A stretch of 64,000 nucleotides of DNA from Mercurialis annua. Its lineage: Eukaryota; Streptophyta; Magnoliopsida; Malpighiales; Euphorbiaceae. Positions 23,701 to 33,799 of this stretch are shown here, one piece after another. Where the stretch lies: positions 1,180,501 to 1,244,500 of the forward strand of contig NC_065571.1 of assembly GCF_937616625.2 (NCBI RefSeq). The letters are read 5' to 3'. Position numbers and translations under genes: made by a program. The notes beneath the pieces are model-generated. The model searched no databases and was not told the DNA's origin. It saw only the letters and a list, made by a program, of their open reading frames with translations. Each line of letters opens with the position of its first letter. Position 1 is the stretch's first letter.

Positions 23701-23736
23701 TGGAACTCCCAGGTTCTTCGGAAATACTATCAGTAG
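17743..23736 (+). CDS. Tat-type gag-pol polyprotein
   Basis: A single open frame of 1997 aa. Order by residue: Pro/Arg-rich N-terminus; gag core around 385-460 (AAQKWYQNL); Zn-knuckle-like CDFHDGYGHETEEC near 625; aspartic protease with VDDGSS at 767-772; reverse transcriptase about 990-1200 with YVDD at 1147-1150; first RNase H about 1315-1365; second, cellular-type RNase H about 1425-1555 (VDGAS, NNAAEYEAL, RSDSQLV); integrase with HHCC zinc finger about 1647-1691 and catalytic D1720, D1780, E1816 (spacing D-x35-E). No stop or frameshift interrupts it, and each key motif is present, so it may be active. The protease centre has Asp-Asp-Gly rather than Asp-Ser/Thr-Gly; I believe variants there are common in this lineage, but this was not checked. 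Confidence 0.95.
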   Translation: MADDPILDRVDPLGTTVADANLVGGVSASGRTSVITGLTPPANAQVGGSRASGSGAGLVPLYGLENYPRANPFASDPSHTHLSTPGTTVPQSFLHNTLSPTQLNFPVDATLVATGTGTTSGQDIPPAVLQAQEYLEYMARQLHQAQQMHFAVMSQYYPSYNPSATPVAPPPRASEFQDGRFPREEGRSDHPRPRPRGPTEHQAPRGEDHRDTNLPRDEGRHDRPFPRDEGRNDPPPPRREGVQDENLPPGTQRGDAGLGRGDPDPEADPLRTARAGVPPVRRNGAESVHSSGAASQHQKTLHDEVTRLVQAELDRHKGHKAESRPFTTCGIASPLSKAIWDDPFPDKFKYPPIDRYNGKSDPMTHLSCFQVAMGVQSVSDATVCKVFPSTLSDAAQKWYQNLKEGSITSFRELAMAFKTHFAPSIERKKRSSDLKKCFQKPGESLKAYIARFNAEAIMIEDLNDDTAIDAMKDNTSMQVFRDSLITNPVDTYTELMDRAWNYINLDEERQRKSYGTASPVPSKTQNTQGSNRNQDRYRPLNETSGYRGNKPFNAQTSPPSTGPGTKPSFSIGGGTEGYVDRAGVPRQYVPLNTPREQILSWIKHNNEEIRYPPRLVKDGDRSKFCDFHDGYGHETEECGRLRSEIDKLVCQGRLQHFVVAKEGQDRGNTRVNSVRSEPGGSREAQSPSKKTQVTGVINTISGGTSESEYGRKRRKKKQKMVMSVSTGTPWPNIVFGPEDAKGVDFPHEDALIVSAIIGSKWVKRLLVDDGSSVNLLTLSVFLTMGGSKTDLKPVNIPLLGLGGAPVTPEGMVELDLELGIEIPQEDGTEGILAEPTRKVRSLFMIVDMPLAYNGILGRPMLYSTGAVTSIRYLMMKIPVENEVITIRGNQTLSRQCYMATMGSTVETMNIDTPELLIREKKAQKPRENLETIELTEGSEMYVKLGVDWPDEHREAIIARIKQYVEEFTNKPEDIGGVDPKIISHKLNVDAKCKPVKQKKRTFSLEKQIAIRDEVEKLLKAGFIRKVDYPEWLANVVLIKKSNGRWRLCIDFTDLNNACPKDSFPLPNIDQLVDATCGFAVYAFLDASQGYHQIPMSKEDEEKTAFTTDLGTYCYKKMPFGLKNAGATYQRLMNHVFKDQLGKNVEVYVDDIVVKSRGIEEHAADLAETFEKLKGFNLKLNPEKCVFAVRSGKFLGHLISEKGIEANPEKIEAVMSMKAPSSVKEVQKLNGRVTALGRFMSCSAKRCLPFFKILKNTKNFKWTEECDAAFEELKVYLSTPPVLGRPEPGEILYLYLSVNDETAAAVLVKEDKGLQTPVYYLSRVLKGPEVRYPKIEKFALALKVAAEKLRRYFEAHIIVVRTNQPLRKALQRPEMSGRLVSWSVQLGGYDIRYEPRPALKAQVLADFIAETTASDQPEEPDEQLLRWVLEVDGASNLDGSGAGVVLKGPHGVALRSSVKFDFPASNNAAEYEALLIGLRMVNVVKAEHVTIRSDSQLVVCQTLGTFEARDSEMRRYVDRVKFFLNKIQELGGKWVIEQVPRLENQEADVLAKAATVNEKIPGVHFSVQKHSSIDNYETIFLTQPLENWMQGIAHYLMDGTLPENRDKAYKILRQAPYYAFLDGVLYRKSFTHPWSRCLTAEEGEYVLREIHEGICGAHIAPRMLAKKAVLQGYYWPLMVKQAEEIVKKCENCQRHQNIRHAPTTEQCPITSPWPFATWGIDILGPFTPTTGQKKFLIVAVDHFTKWLEVEAVSTITEARIRDFFWRQIVCRFGIPRALVTDNGKQFNCRAFKEFCNDLHIDLRFTSVVHPQSNGMTEVTNRTILKGLKARLGEFDRQWLEELPKVIWAYRTTPRAGTGDTPFSLTYGCEAMIPVEIGMPTLRVQFFDEAKNEEEQKLCLDLLEERREQAALRIEAYKQRMAKYHNKRVKPLNFQVGDLVLRRADIAKGNAGMGKLEPNWEGPYRVTEVGRAGAYKIAHMSGRVLPRTWNSQVLRKYYQ

Positions 23737-23775
23737 TTACTCGTTTTCATTTTCGAGGTACCTAGGGGTTTTTTC

Positions 23776-23817
23776 ACTTATGTTTGAGTTAGGCTTTTGT
23801 AAAACTCAAACATAAGT
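23776..23817. repeat. Hairpin behind pol
   Basis: ACTTATGTTTGAGTT (23776-23790) and AACTCAAACATAAGT (23803-23817) are perfect 15-bp complements around a 12-nt loop, 39 bp after the gag-pol stop. It may be an RNA 3' structure or the edge of the non-coding spacer. Confidence 0.7.
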
Positions 23818-23896
23818 TTTTCCCCTCAATGAATAAAAAAGATTAAAAAGAATTCATGTCTTTTTCAAAACCCGAGCACTTTACTCGGTAAAAAAA

Positions 23897-24213
23897 TCCA
23901 CGGGCTATGTGCCATCTACGGGCTATGTGCCACCAGCGGGCTATGTGCCATCCACGGGCTATGTGCCACCAGCGGGCTATGTGCCATCCACGGGCTATGT
24001 GCCATCTACGGGCTATGTGCCATCTACGGGCTATGTGCCATCTACGGGCTATGTGCCACCAGCGGGCTATGCGCCATCCACGGGCTATGTGCCATCCACG
24101 AGCTATGTGCCACCAGCGGGCTATGAGCCATCTACGGGCTATGTGCCATCTACGGGCTATGTGCCATCTACGGGCTGTATGCCACCAACGGGCTGTATGC
24201 CACCTACGTACTA
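23897..24213. repeat. 18-bp minisatellite in the Tat element
   Basis: About 17 head-to-tail units with consensus CCATCTACGGGCTATGTG and a CCACCAGCGGGCTATGTG variant. Because 18 is a multiple of three, several frames stay open (a YVPSTG repeat on plus, a HIARRW repeat on minus). None has a gene-like start or context. Tandem arrays between pol and the 3' LTR are known in Tat/Ogre-type elements. There are no spacers, so it is not a CRISPR. Confidence 0.85.
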
Positions 24214-24689
24214 CGAGCAATTCTCGACCCCGAGCTATGACAATCCCGGGTCATCCCAAGACAATAGGCTATCCACGCCGAGCAACTTGCTTAAACTCGG
24301 TCTATGAATAACTAAGAACCTATCCTAGCATTTCTTAATCCCACACCTAAGTCAAGAACCAACATATGAAAACAAGAGACTAGGAAAAAGCCCACACTAC
24401 TGGAACCAGCTCGGAAACTAGTCTGAGTCAAGTATGCAAACGTATTGTCACATACTTAACCAAAATTTTCAGAGATAGAGAACAAAAACATCATTCAAAG
24501 AAATAACTCAAGTATAACAAAGAAAACATAGGCAAGTAAAGATCAAGATATAAATACACAAAGAAAAAATTCATTCAAGGAAAAGGAAAATATTCAAACT
24601 TACAAAAAGAGAGCTCGAGGCTCAATATCCCAAAAATTTACAAAGGAAAAGAAAAATTGTTCAAACTATTACAAAAGTTAACTGTTGCA

Positions 24690-27084
24690 TCAGCTCGGCC
24701 CCTGGTCTTGATCATCAGCAAGATAATCTTCGATATCTGCTGGCACGTCGTAATCTTCAGGCAGCTCCTTGGCACGGCGGTGCAACTCAAGCACGTCCAG
24801 CTTGAAATCTGAGACGTCGACATTAGCCCCGAACCGACCTCTCACGAACTCGCCCACCTGGACCTCGCCAACATACAACATCTTCCGGAAGTCCTCATAT
24901 AAGTTCTCTTCTCGGACCGTGCCTTCCGCGGCTTGGGCCTCAGCTTTCTCGGCTCGCTTCTCGGCCTCAGCCAGCTTCTGTTTCAGGTCCTCCACCGAAT
25001 CCCGGAGTCCCTTGGAGGCCAGCTCATTCCGGCGAGTGACATCAGCGAGCTGCTTGGAGAAATCTTCTTTCTCAGCAGCCTTCTCAGTCTCTAGACGACT
25101 GATGTCACCCCTCAGCTTCTCCAGCATCTCCAGGTCTTCCGACCGTCGATCCTCGGAGTTCTTCAGCTTGCCCTCCAACTGAGCTACCAGCGAAGCCCCG
25201 TCCGAAGCCTTTTGTCCGGCCTCCAAGGCCCTTTGCTCGGCTTCGCTGGCCCTCTTCTCTGCATCCCGGGCTTTGGCCGCCTCAGATAACATTAGCTTCT
25301 TGGCCAGAAGCAGGTCGTCCTCGTTCTGACTAGCACGCCGGTCAGCCCGGTAAGACATTTGAGCCGCCTAAAAAACAAACAGCAAGTTATTCAAAACAAC
25401 ATGGGAAATAAAGCAAGTAAAACAAGATAAAAAGTCGAAGAGATTACCTGGATGCAGAGAGCGGAGACCGTTGCCAGCAAGTTTTCGGGCTTGTAGGTCT
25501 TGTAGTAAGCCTCGTCCTCGGGTAGCGTGGTAACCCGAGCAATATCCCCAGCGATGGGCAGCTCGTGAATTGACACTCGAACGCCCGGGTTGTGCTGCCC
25601 AACCCACTCGGCAAACCTTGCCCGAGTTATCCCCTGAGGGCAGGAGGCGGTCGTGCTGGAATCCGAGGACACGTCCGGCAGATCCGGCATCCGAGATCCC
25701 ACTGCCCGGGCGCTAGGACCCCCAGCTTCAGGAGCAGCCCGTCGAGGAACATCCTCGGGTTGTCGAGGTCCCACCACGGTCTCCGCCGAGTCCAGGTCCA
25801 CGAAGGGAACGTCCCTTCTCGGTTCGGCAGCAGGGGGAAACTCCACCTCGCCAGGTCTTTGAACTCGGAGTGGAATGGCATCCAACCCCGTTACTTGAAC
25901 GCCTTCCGGAACCTCCGGAGACTTGGGTTTAGCAGCAGCCTCGCCCGCAGGGGAAGGCCGGGGAACAGCCGGGCTCACAGCAGGTGCAGCCCGCGGGACT
26001 GTAGGGGTCGCAGCCCGGACAGCGGGCCTTTTCCTTTTCTTCCCGATCAGTTTGGCGGGGTCCAGACTATTCACTGCAATCACATCAAAACATAAACAAA
26101 GTTAAAATATAAACACAAACAAGAAGAGAAAACAACAAACAAGAAGAGAAAACAACAAACAAGAAGAGAAAACAACAAACAAGAAGAGAAAACAGCAAAC
26201 AGACCAGCGCTAGCCGCAGCTGTGCCCTTCCAGTAGTCAAACAGGAGTTTAGGGCACAGGTCGTCAGCCTGTGCTTTCTCCCCAGCAGGAGCAGCATCCC
26301 GGAGCTTGTACATACTCTCCCACTCCAAGGGGCCAGGGGTATGGAACCACTTGTCGGGCTTATAACACTCAGCAACCCAAGTGGTCACCATCCCCTGGAA
26401 GGCAGTAGGGTGAGACACTTGAAAGAAATCCTCCTTGAAGTCCCTCAAGGAGTCAGTTATCCCTGACACCAGTCCTCCAGCCAAGTCTTTCCTCTCACCC
26501 CGGAATCGCAGATAGGCGAAATGACTCTGGTCCTTCAGCGACATCAGGTACATACAGCAGAAGATTCGCATACTGTCGGTCACCCCAGTCTGTCGACACA
26601 GCTCCAAGAAACAGGAATAGTGCCGAACTCCATTAGGATGAACCTGGGATAACGGCACTTCAAAGTAGTTGCTCAACCTCTTGAACTGCTCGGACAGGGG
26701 AAAACGGATGCCGGACTGGAGATGCTCCAGGGTGAGCATAATCGTGTTCTCGGGAGGAGCGTCATTCAATCTCTTCCCCTCGGGAACCAGTGACAGCTCG
26801 TACTCCTGCGGGATGTCGAAAGCTTTTCGCACGGCCCTCAAAAAACCCAGGGTGCACCGCGACGCCTTGAGGTCCCGATCGTCAGGTTTATCACCAACAG
26901 TTTTCCTTTTTTCTTTCCCTTTCCGGGAAGGACCAGCAGGTACCGAGGTCCCCACCTCTCCTACCTCGGCAAATTCATCAGGTCGAGGACGAACCACGTA
27001 AAACTCAGCAGACGGCTCGTCCGTACCCACATTGTCATCATCATAACCCACCCCTTCCTCGCGATCTGATGGATCACCCGACAT
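24690..27084 (-). CDS. Spliced antisense gene of the Tat element
   Basis: Three exons on the strand opposite gag-pol, 27084-26205, 26073-25448 and 25367-24690, have GT-AG borders and continuous phase, giving 727 aa. An acidic N-terminus and KGKEKRK-type basic patch lead to a conserved-looking region (about 90-280) with RFPLSEQFKRL, PNGVRHYSCFLELCR and WFHTPGPLEWESMY. This resembles the plant 'putative gypsy type transposon' domain (Pfam PF04195, from memory). A Pro/Ala-rich middle follows, then a coiled coil (about 510-650) rich in Ala, Glu and Lys, and an acidic tail. Antisense ORFs in this position are known for Grande and Retand; their function is unknown. The ATG at 27084 follows an acceptor at 27087-27088, and an upstream GTAAGT donor at 27636 suggests a spliced leader. 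ATG 27132 is less likely because the intron would remove it. Confidence 0.75.
26114..26198. repeat. 20-bp tandem repeat in intron 1 of the antisense gene
   Basis: Four copies of about 20 bp containing AAACAAGAAGAGAAAACAAC lie between exons 1 and 2. On the minus strand they give a pyrimidine-rich tract. Confidence 0.75.
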
Positions 27085-28205
27085 ACCTAGAGACACAGAA
27101 ACCAGCTCGGATGAGACAAGCTTCACTAACAAAAATAAACTAGCTAAGACTCAAACGTACAGATCAAAAGGAAATTTTAAAGGGTGACACCATCAGAAAC
27201 ACGAAGACGACAAAATGAATTTCCAGATTTCTGGAAATTCACACCCTAAACAAGAACACGAAGAACACGCATGAACCTCCAGAATTCTGGAAAGTCATGT
27301 CTCCAAATAACAAACACAGCGAACATAACAAAAATAATAAACAAGATTCAGCAAAAACAAAAGCCAGACACGCTAATTTAGGGAAAGCCACAAGGAAAAA
27401 GGAAATCAAAGGCAAACACGAACAAATTTCACCCATTTCTGGAAAATCAACATACCACAAAACGCAACGAGAGTTTTTCTCTCTACGATTCAGAAATCCA
27501 AAATTAAAATTACAATGGCAGAAATCAAAAATCAAAACCAGAGGCATATCACTAAGAACACAGAAATCCAAACAATAGCAAAAGCACAAAACAGAGGAAC
27601 TCAAACATCAAAGGATCAAAGGACGAGATTACTTACTTGTTGCAGATTAAATGATCTCAAAAACTTGGATGAACCTTGAAACAAAAATAACGAGACCACA
27701 CTTCCAAGCAGCAACTAACAAACACTGGTGTCAAAGAAAGTAAAAACTGGAAACTAAAAGAAGACAAAGAAACAGAGAGTTTTCTTGCTCTAGGATTCAG
27801 CAGAAAACGAAGGATAAGAAACGAGAGAGAAGGCAAAAAGTTTTGTAAGGTTTGAAAAATGAAACTTATAACTGAAAAGAGAGGGAAAATGAAAAGCCAC
27901 ACTTTTAATTTTCTCTCTCATCCCACTCAAAACGTCTCCTGGGAAAGCGCTCACGCCTTAACTGCTAGACACGTGGACCCAGCATAGACAACAAGCAACC
28001 GCCACATAGGACAACGGCTACAACAGCTGTCAGACAGGACATCTCGACAGTCACGTCCTTTCACACAGCCATATTAGCTCACCTATCTCTCTGACAAACA
28101 GCTCGATGTCAGAGACCATCCATAAACGGAACAGGCACGCCAAAGATCCCGTGATCTGAGATCTCGGTACACACTACCAGCACGGACATAAATATCCGAC
28201 ATACT
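27085..28205. other. Leader of the antisense gene and 3' spacer
   Basis: On the minus strand, a GTAAGT donor at 27636 and an acceptor at 27088 could remove a 550-bp leader intron. A CT-rich stretch at 27760-27910 would be the 5' exon and promoter area. The rest up to the polypurine tract is non-coding. Confidence 0.45.
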
Positions 28206-28218
28206 GAGGGGGGACTAG
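28206..28218 (+). other. Polypurine tract
   Basis: GAGGGGGGACTAG directly abuts the 3' LTR, where plus-strand DNA synthesis should be primed. Confidence 0.75.
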
Positions 28219-28994
28219 TGATAACGTAGCACATCTAGTAGGGGCGAAGCAACCTCGCCAGGAACGAACATCACTAAGTCAAGCATTTCACCGACCTGGT
28301 AACAATGTCCGACCTGCTCGAAATCATAGAACACATGACTTGGGGGGTCACCGGATCGATGGGAATTCAAACATCATCCAAGACAATCATGCCTGATAAG
28401 GTCGGACCAAGAATCCGATCCGGGCTCTGAACTAGGCTCAACTCAGACCCAGGTTGAGCTCCGAGCTCCTAAGCCCGAAAGACTGGACCACCTAGTCCGA
28501 GATCTGAGCTACTCTCAGATACAAGAGCCATGATAACTTGACTCCCAAGTTATCCGGGTTTCAAGGCTTGACCGGGCTCCGAGGTCCTGCCCAGAAGCGC
28601 TCACTCGTGTACCGGATCCTGGGACCACAGAAGATCTTCTGACAGGTGCGTGAGGAATGTTCCCTCTGACACACCTAACAAATTGCGCCACCTGCAGGGA
28701 TATTCTCCCACGTGAGCATAACCGAATTCTGGGACCACTGGGCTCACAGCCTGCCAGCAAGGCAGGTTTGTCCTTAAACCCTAACTATAAATAGAGGGTT
28801 TAAGGACAAACCCTAGGTAATTTCTTTTTCTCTACTCTAAGCACTCTCTTTTCTCTTCTTCTTCTTCCTCTACCTGAAATCTTACTTGAGCGTCGGAGTG
28901 AACGTCCGGTGACCCCCACCGGAGTTCTTTCTGACCTCTGTCTGCTTGTGGTGTGCAGGTCGCTACAGCTCGGATTCAGTTTGGTGATTTATCA
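28219..28994 (+). repeat. 3' LTR of the Tat element
   Basis: 776 bp, apparently identical to 16880-17655, including the inverted repeat around the TATA box at 28766-28811. Confidence 0.93.
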
Positions 28995-30835
28995 TTTCCA
29001 AACATGAGCTGAGTCACGAACGACTCGACTGTCAAAGGCAATCCGAAAGGGTTCGCCTAAATGTCCGGAATGGCCAAATTTCTTAGGATTCTGTAAATCT
29101 CAGTAGTCAAATATAACCAGTGGCGGAACCAGGATTTGTTTTCAGCCCAGGCTTAATATGCTCTCGCTTTTATCCCGAAATGGCGGTCGAAGTGTTTAAC
29201 AATTTTTAATGTTCTACTAATAAATTTATTCGTAATTTAAATTTATTTATTTGATTAGTTTTTATCAATTTCTTTATTTACAAAGTTCATAAAAAATCAT
29301 AAATTGAAGATTCATAAATTATCAATAAAAAAAATTGTAGTCTGATTAATTTCATATTTTTTTTATTAGACTATCAAATTCACTTAAACATAAGACGTCA
29401 TGTTCGGTAAATTTACATCATTCATTAACTGAAGGTATAGACTCTTTTAATATGCATGTTTAATTTGCAATGGATGTTGTACATTTACCAAACATGACTT
29501 TTACTTAAAAGGATTTGCTATTTTTTTCAACACTAAATCAACTTAAATAACTTAAAAAATATAATTTAAAATTATTATTACATAAAAATATAAATTAAGT
29601 TAATTTGTATAAATAAAATATAAAAGAAAAAAATTATTCAAAATTAGAGGTGATTTGGTTTTGAAAGATTTATTTTAATAATTATTATAATTAGTATATA
29701 TTATTGAAGATTTTAATTTAATTTTAAAAATACACAATTAGATATTTAGATTAAATAAATTAGAATAATTTAGTAAGAGAATTGCGAAAAAAATTAATGA
29801 ATTAGGCTAAAATATTTAATAAAATTTTAAGATATTACCGTGGAGATATGAAAAACTCATATATACAACATATATTATAAGACATTTCCGGAAAAAAAAT
29901 CAGATATTATAACTTATAAGACACTTCAGTAAGACATTATGGTTAAAAGGCCCTTATTACGTTGATTGAAACAAATAAGGGGCTTTTAGGCCCGAGAAAT
30001 GCTATTCCACACGAATCTTCTCTACACGAAATACACTATTCCTATTAAAGTGGGATAATTAATGTTACATGGTTAAGGTTTTACTTGTGCTTACCTGTAC
30101 TAGTTGCTGATGTGTTTAATTTAATAACAAACTCTCCATCTTCTTATCTTCTCTTTTATTATCATTTTCTTCTATAAAATTTTTATTTTATTTTTCTTTG
30201 TTCATTTTTTATGATCCTTTATCTGACTTTTCTTTGTTTATTATATATAATTATTTTTTTATTTTAAGCTTTTTTGTAGGTTTTTTTCTAAAAGTTTATT
30301 TTTAAATGTTTATGTGGAGCTTTATATATTTTTATGCCTTAAAAAATTAATGTCATTTTTATCTTTCAAAATTTAATTAAGAAAAAATCAATTTTAACTA
30401 ATTTTAAAATTAATAATTTATGAAATTCAATAATTAGATGACTAAGTAAAATATTTTCTTAAATAAAATTCAACATTTTAGTAATTCTCCAAAACAAAAA
30501 ATTAAATTAGGATAGAATAATAATAATGATAAAAAAAACTACAATGCAAAAGGATTAATTGCTCCTATAAAAATCAAACCAGGACATACTTAGCATTTTT
30601 TTACCAACTAGCAAAAGTATAAGTAATTGTCCCAAGAACACAATAACCAAGTATCCAATGAACTGGGACAAATATACTCCATGATATAAGAATATGCTTT
30701 ATAATTCACCAAATTTCATCTTCTTGTCCAACAAAACGAAACTCATAACCTGCAAATACATTCAGAAGTAAATGTTCAATCAACTAATCCATAAAATAGA
30801 TGGAATTTAACTTAAATTAAAAACTATAATTACCT

Positions 30836-33658
30836 TTATAATGGATAGTTAAGATCAATATTAGAAAGAAAACAATAACCAACTGACGAATTTGTCCCCT
30901 GCATCATGTACTGTTGTTTTCAACATATTTTCATATAATGCAAAGTATAAATTTAAATTATTAGCAAATTTTGAATTCCAAATATATAAGCTATTAACAT
31001 ACCTCTTGACTCTTTTGAGCACTAGATTCACTTGCTTGTGACATTAATATATTTGGAGATATATCGTTTTGGTTCCTTGCATCGTCAAATGTTTTACAAA
31101 TCTGGAAGACATATTATAGAGAATATGAGAATGAATTCATCATAACAAGTAAAGAGCTGTAACTATAAGGTTACCTTTCGCTTTTTTGAAACATCTGAGA
31201 TATTCTGACTTTGCTCATTTTTCTGTATTTCATAGTTATAAAAAGTTAAGTTTGACATCAATATAATTCTAGCATAAAGTTAAAATTATATAGAAAATTA
31301 AAACCATGAAATTTACCTTTTTTCGTTGTTTTTTCACTATTCGCTCTACTTTTGATTCTTTTCTTTTTGATGGAGGACGACCTTTTGTCCGTGCTTTCAA
31401 AGGAGTAAGCAGCTTATCATCTAAATTTTCATTTGGTTCATCACTATCTATTATCTCCTTCGACGTTGCCTTTTTGGAGTCATCCATAAGTTTTTTAATT
31501 CCTTCATCTATGTGATTCATCAAAAATTCACACTTCTCAGTTGAATCCATTGCAAGCTCCGCGGCCTTGAAAAAAATGAGAACACAGATTATTATATCGG
31601 ATCTTATCCTTATTTTTTCCCACATCACCATAACAATTTTTGACATAAGCATGTCTATGTTTTACATCCTTTCTCCACCGCTGTAAAATATAATTAGATG
31701 GAATCTCTTTCACATTCTTTTCAATGAGGATCTTTGCAATATGTTTATAAATAATTCCACGAAACTCAAATAGTTGGCATGAGCATTTGACACTAATGGT
31801 ATCATCATCATAATCCACATTGTAAACCACTTGCTTTCGAAGATTTCCATCTTTACCTCTGAAAATGTCTGATACCTTATAAGAAGACACCGATCCCTCT
31901 AATTTGGAAAAAATATGGTTACAATATATCATTCCCCTTAACTCATCTTGAAAGAGTTTAAAAATTTCATTGGTATAAGCATCTCTAAATTGCTTCTCAA
32001 AATGACAATCAGTTATTGTTGGAATGTTTGAGTTCAAAGAAGCAAAGTCTGCTTTATGTTCCTTTTCAATCTTACTCTTCAATGCATGATCATATTGCTC
32101 AACAAATTGTTTTAAAGAAGTCGTGGGGCCAACATAACCATCAAAAAAAGCATTAATGCTTTCACTACGCTGAGTTGTGGACATTCCAGCCCAAAAAATT
32201 CTTTTAACATACACCGGAACCCAACAAGAACGGTCTATAAATAATGATTTTAACCACTCATTATGTTCAAGACTGAAATCATTTATCATTTTTCCCCAAG
32301 CCATTTCAAATTCTTCAATTTCCACAGATTCATATACTGCACTTTTCATAATTTTCTTGATTGTCTTATATTCAGCTAATCCTCCTAACTTTTCAGGAAT
32401 TTTTCTCATGATATGCCAAAGGCAAAGTCGGTGATATGAATTAGGAAATACCTTTTTTATTGCTGCTTTCATAGCCTTGCATTGGTCTGTAATGATTGCT
32501 TTTGGAGCTCGATTTGACATGCATTCCAACCACGATTTAAACAACCAAATATAGGTTTCTGTATCTTCACTTGACAACAAGCCACATCCAAATAGAATTG
32601 TATGACCATGATGATTAACTCCTACAAAGGGAGCAAATGGCATGTCATATTTATTAGTCAAATATGTTGAATCAAACGATATTACATCACCAAAAGATTC
32701 ATAAGCAGCTATAGATCGTGCATCAGCCCAAAAAACATTTTTTAACCGTCTGTCCTCATCCATATCGATCACATAAAAGAAGCTTGGGTTCCTCATTTGC
32801 ATGCGAGAAAAATAGTTACGAAATGCTTTTGCATCTCCGACTCCAAGTCTAATTTCTCTTGCCTTAGAAATGTAATTTCTACAATCTTTCTCCGTACACA
32901 TCAAATTTTCATATCCTCCGACTTCAAGAGCTAATGAATGAAAGTTCTTATTCAAACTTATGTCGGCCTGGTCATTGACTTCAAGTCTTCGCCTTACATA
33001 TTCGTCTATGTTCTTATTGCATCTGAATAATCTTGATTTTTGTGGACTAAGTTGATGATTATGATCTAGAAAAACACTTGAAATAGAAAACTTTTGACCA
33101 CTACCAATAATTATATTAATTTTAGCCTTGCAACTATTTTTAATTGATGGTCTTGGAATAAAAGAATTCTTTGCAGTAGATATTCTTTTACCAGCTCTAA
33201 CACATGCAAGCGAATAATACTTTAAATTTCCATCCACACCATTTTTCGTCCTTGATTTTGTTATTCCAAACCCTTCTTTTTGAGCATATCTTATATAAAA
33301 ACTGTAGACTTCTTCTTCAGAGTTAAACATCATTCCAACTTTTGGAACTAGAACTAGTAACTCACCATTTTCAGAATGATCTCCCATATCATGGGTATCT
33401 TTAATTTCTTCATGGTCCTTTTCCAACATTAAAGTTGATTTTGTACTTTCCATCCGCATAAGAAGGTCGGATTCTAAATCCTATATCAAAAGAATAAGAA
33501 AAAGAAGTTACTAAAAAAATTAAATTAATAAAATCAAATTATTAATTATAGTATGTATATACCTGAAATTTTGATGATGATAAACTATCTTTCTGTATAT
33601 TTTCATCCATGAATATAGATAGTAAATTATCATCTGCTAATGTATCATTATAGTCCAT
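30836..33658 (-). CDS. FAR1-related Mutator transposase, probably frameshifted
   Basis: Five exons fit: 33658-33563, 33480-31317, 31222-31175, 31101-31003 and 30910-30836, with GT-AG introns and matching phases. Domains: FAR1-type DNA-binding region (about residues 80-185, FNSEEEVYSFY to LDHNHQ), MULE transposase core with Asp302 (SFDSTYLTNKY) and Asp364 (IITDQCKAM), then a SWIM zinc finger. Two lesions are visible. In the SWIM motif the third zinc ligand is Tyr (GIIYKH), where FAR1/FHY3 relatives have Cys. In exon 2 the frame breaks at a run of seven T (31570-31576 on the plus strand as A); the family-like sequence AAELAMDS resumes one frame away, and the C-terminal KGRPPSKRKESK and three small exons follow in that frame. 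Transposition competence is therefore doubtful. A homopolymer sequencing error, or an unrecognised intron, could also explain the shift. Confidence 0.85.
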
Positions 33659-33799
33659 TTCTTCTTGACAAAATAGATGAAGAGTCTGAAAATAGAGGAG
33701 TGGAATCTGGGCACTTCTAATGATAAATACGTGAAATGAAAAAAATTGAAAAAAAAAAAGATAAAGAGTTATATATAAAATAAATTACAGTAAAAAAAA

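Larger units (their letters stand above)
16880..28994 (+). mobile_element. Full-length Ty3/gypsy Tat-clade LTR retrotransposon
   Basis: 12,115 bp from TGATAA to TTATCA, with two 776-bp LTRs, primer site, uninterrupted gag-pol, tandem array, antisense gene and polypurine tract. The cellular-type second RNase H after the first RNase H, the tandem repeats behind pol and the antisense gene before the 3' LTR are traits of the plant Tat lineage (Grande, Retand, Ogre relatives). The LTRs look identical, which indicates a recent insertion. The flanking pentamers differ (AAGAT at 16875-16879, TTTCC at 28995-28999), so the usual 5-bp duplication is missing. GC content is visibly higher than in the surroundings. 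Confidence 0.93.

Noticed and set aside
23897..24213. CRISPR array
   Set aside because: The units are directly adjacent with no spacers, and the array sits inside a plant retrotransposon.
23907..24311. Two long plus-strand frames and one minus-strand frame made of six-residue repeats
   Set aside because: They follow automatically from an 18-bp tandem array without stops; there is no promoter, domain or start context.
24769..25182. 137-residue Ser-rich plus-strand frame
   Set aside because: Shadow of the coiled-coil exon of the antisense gene.
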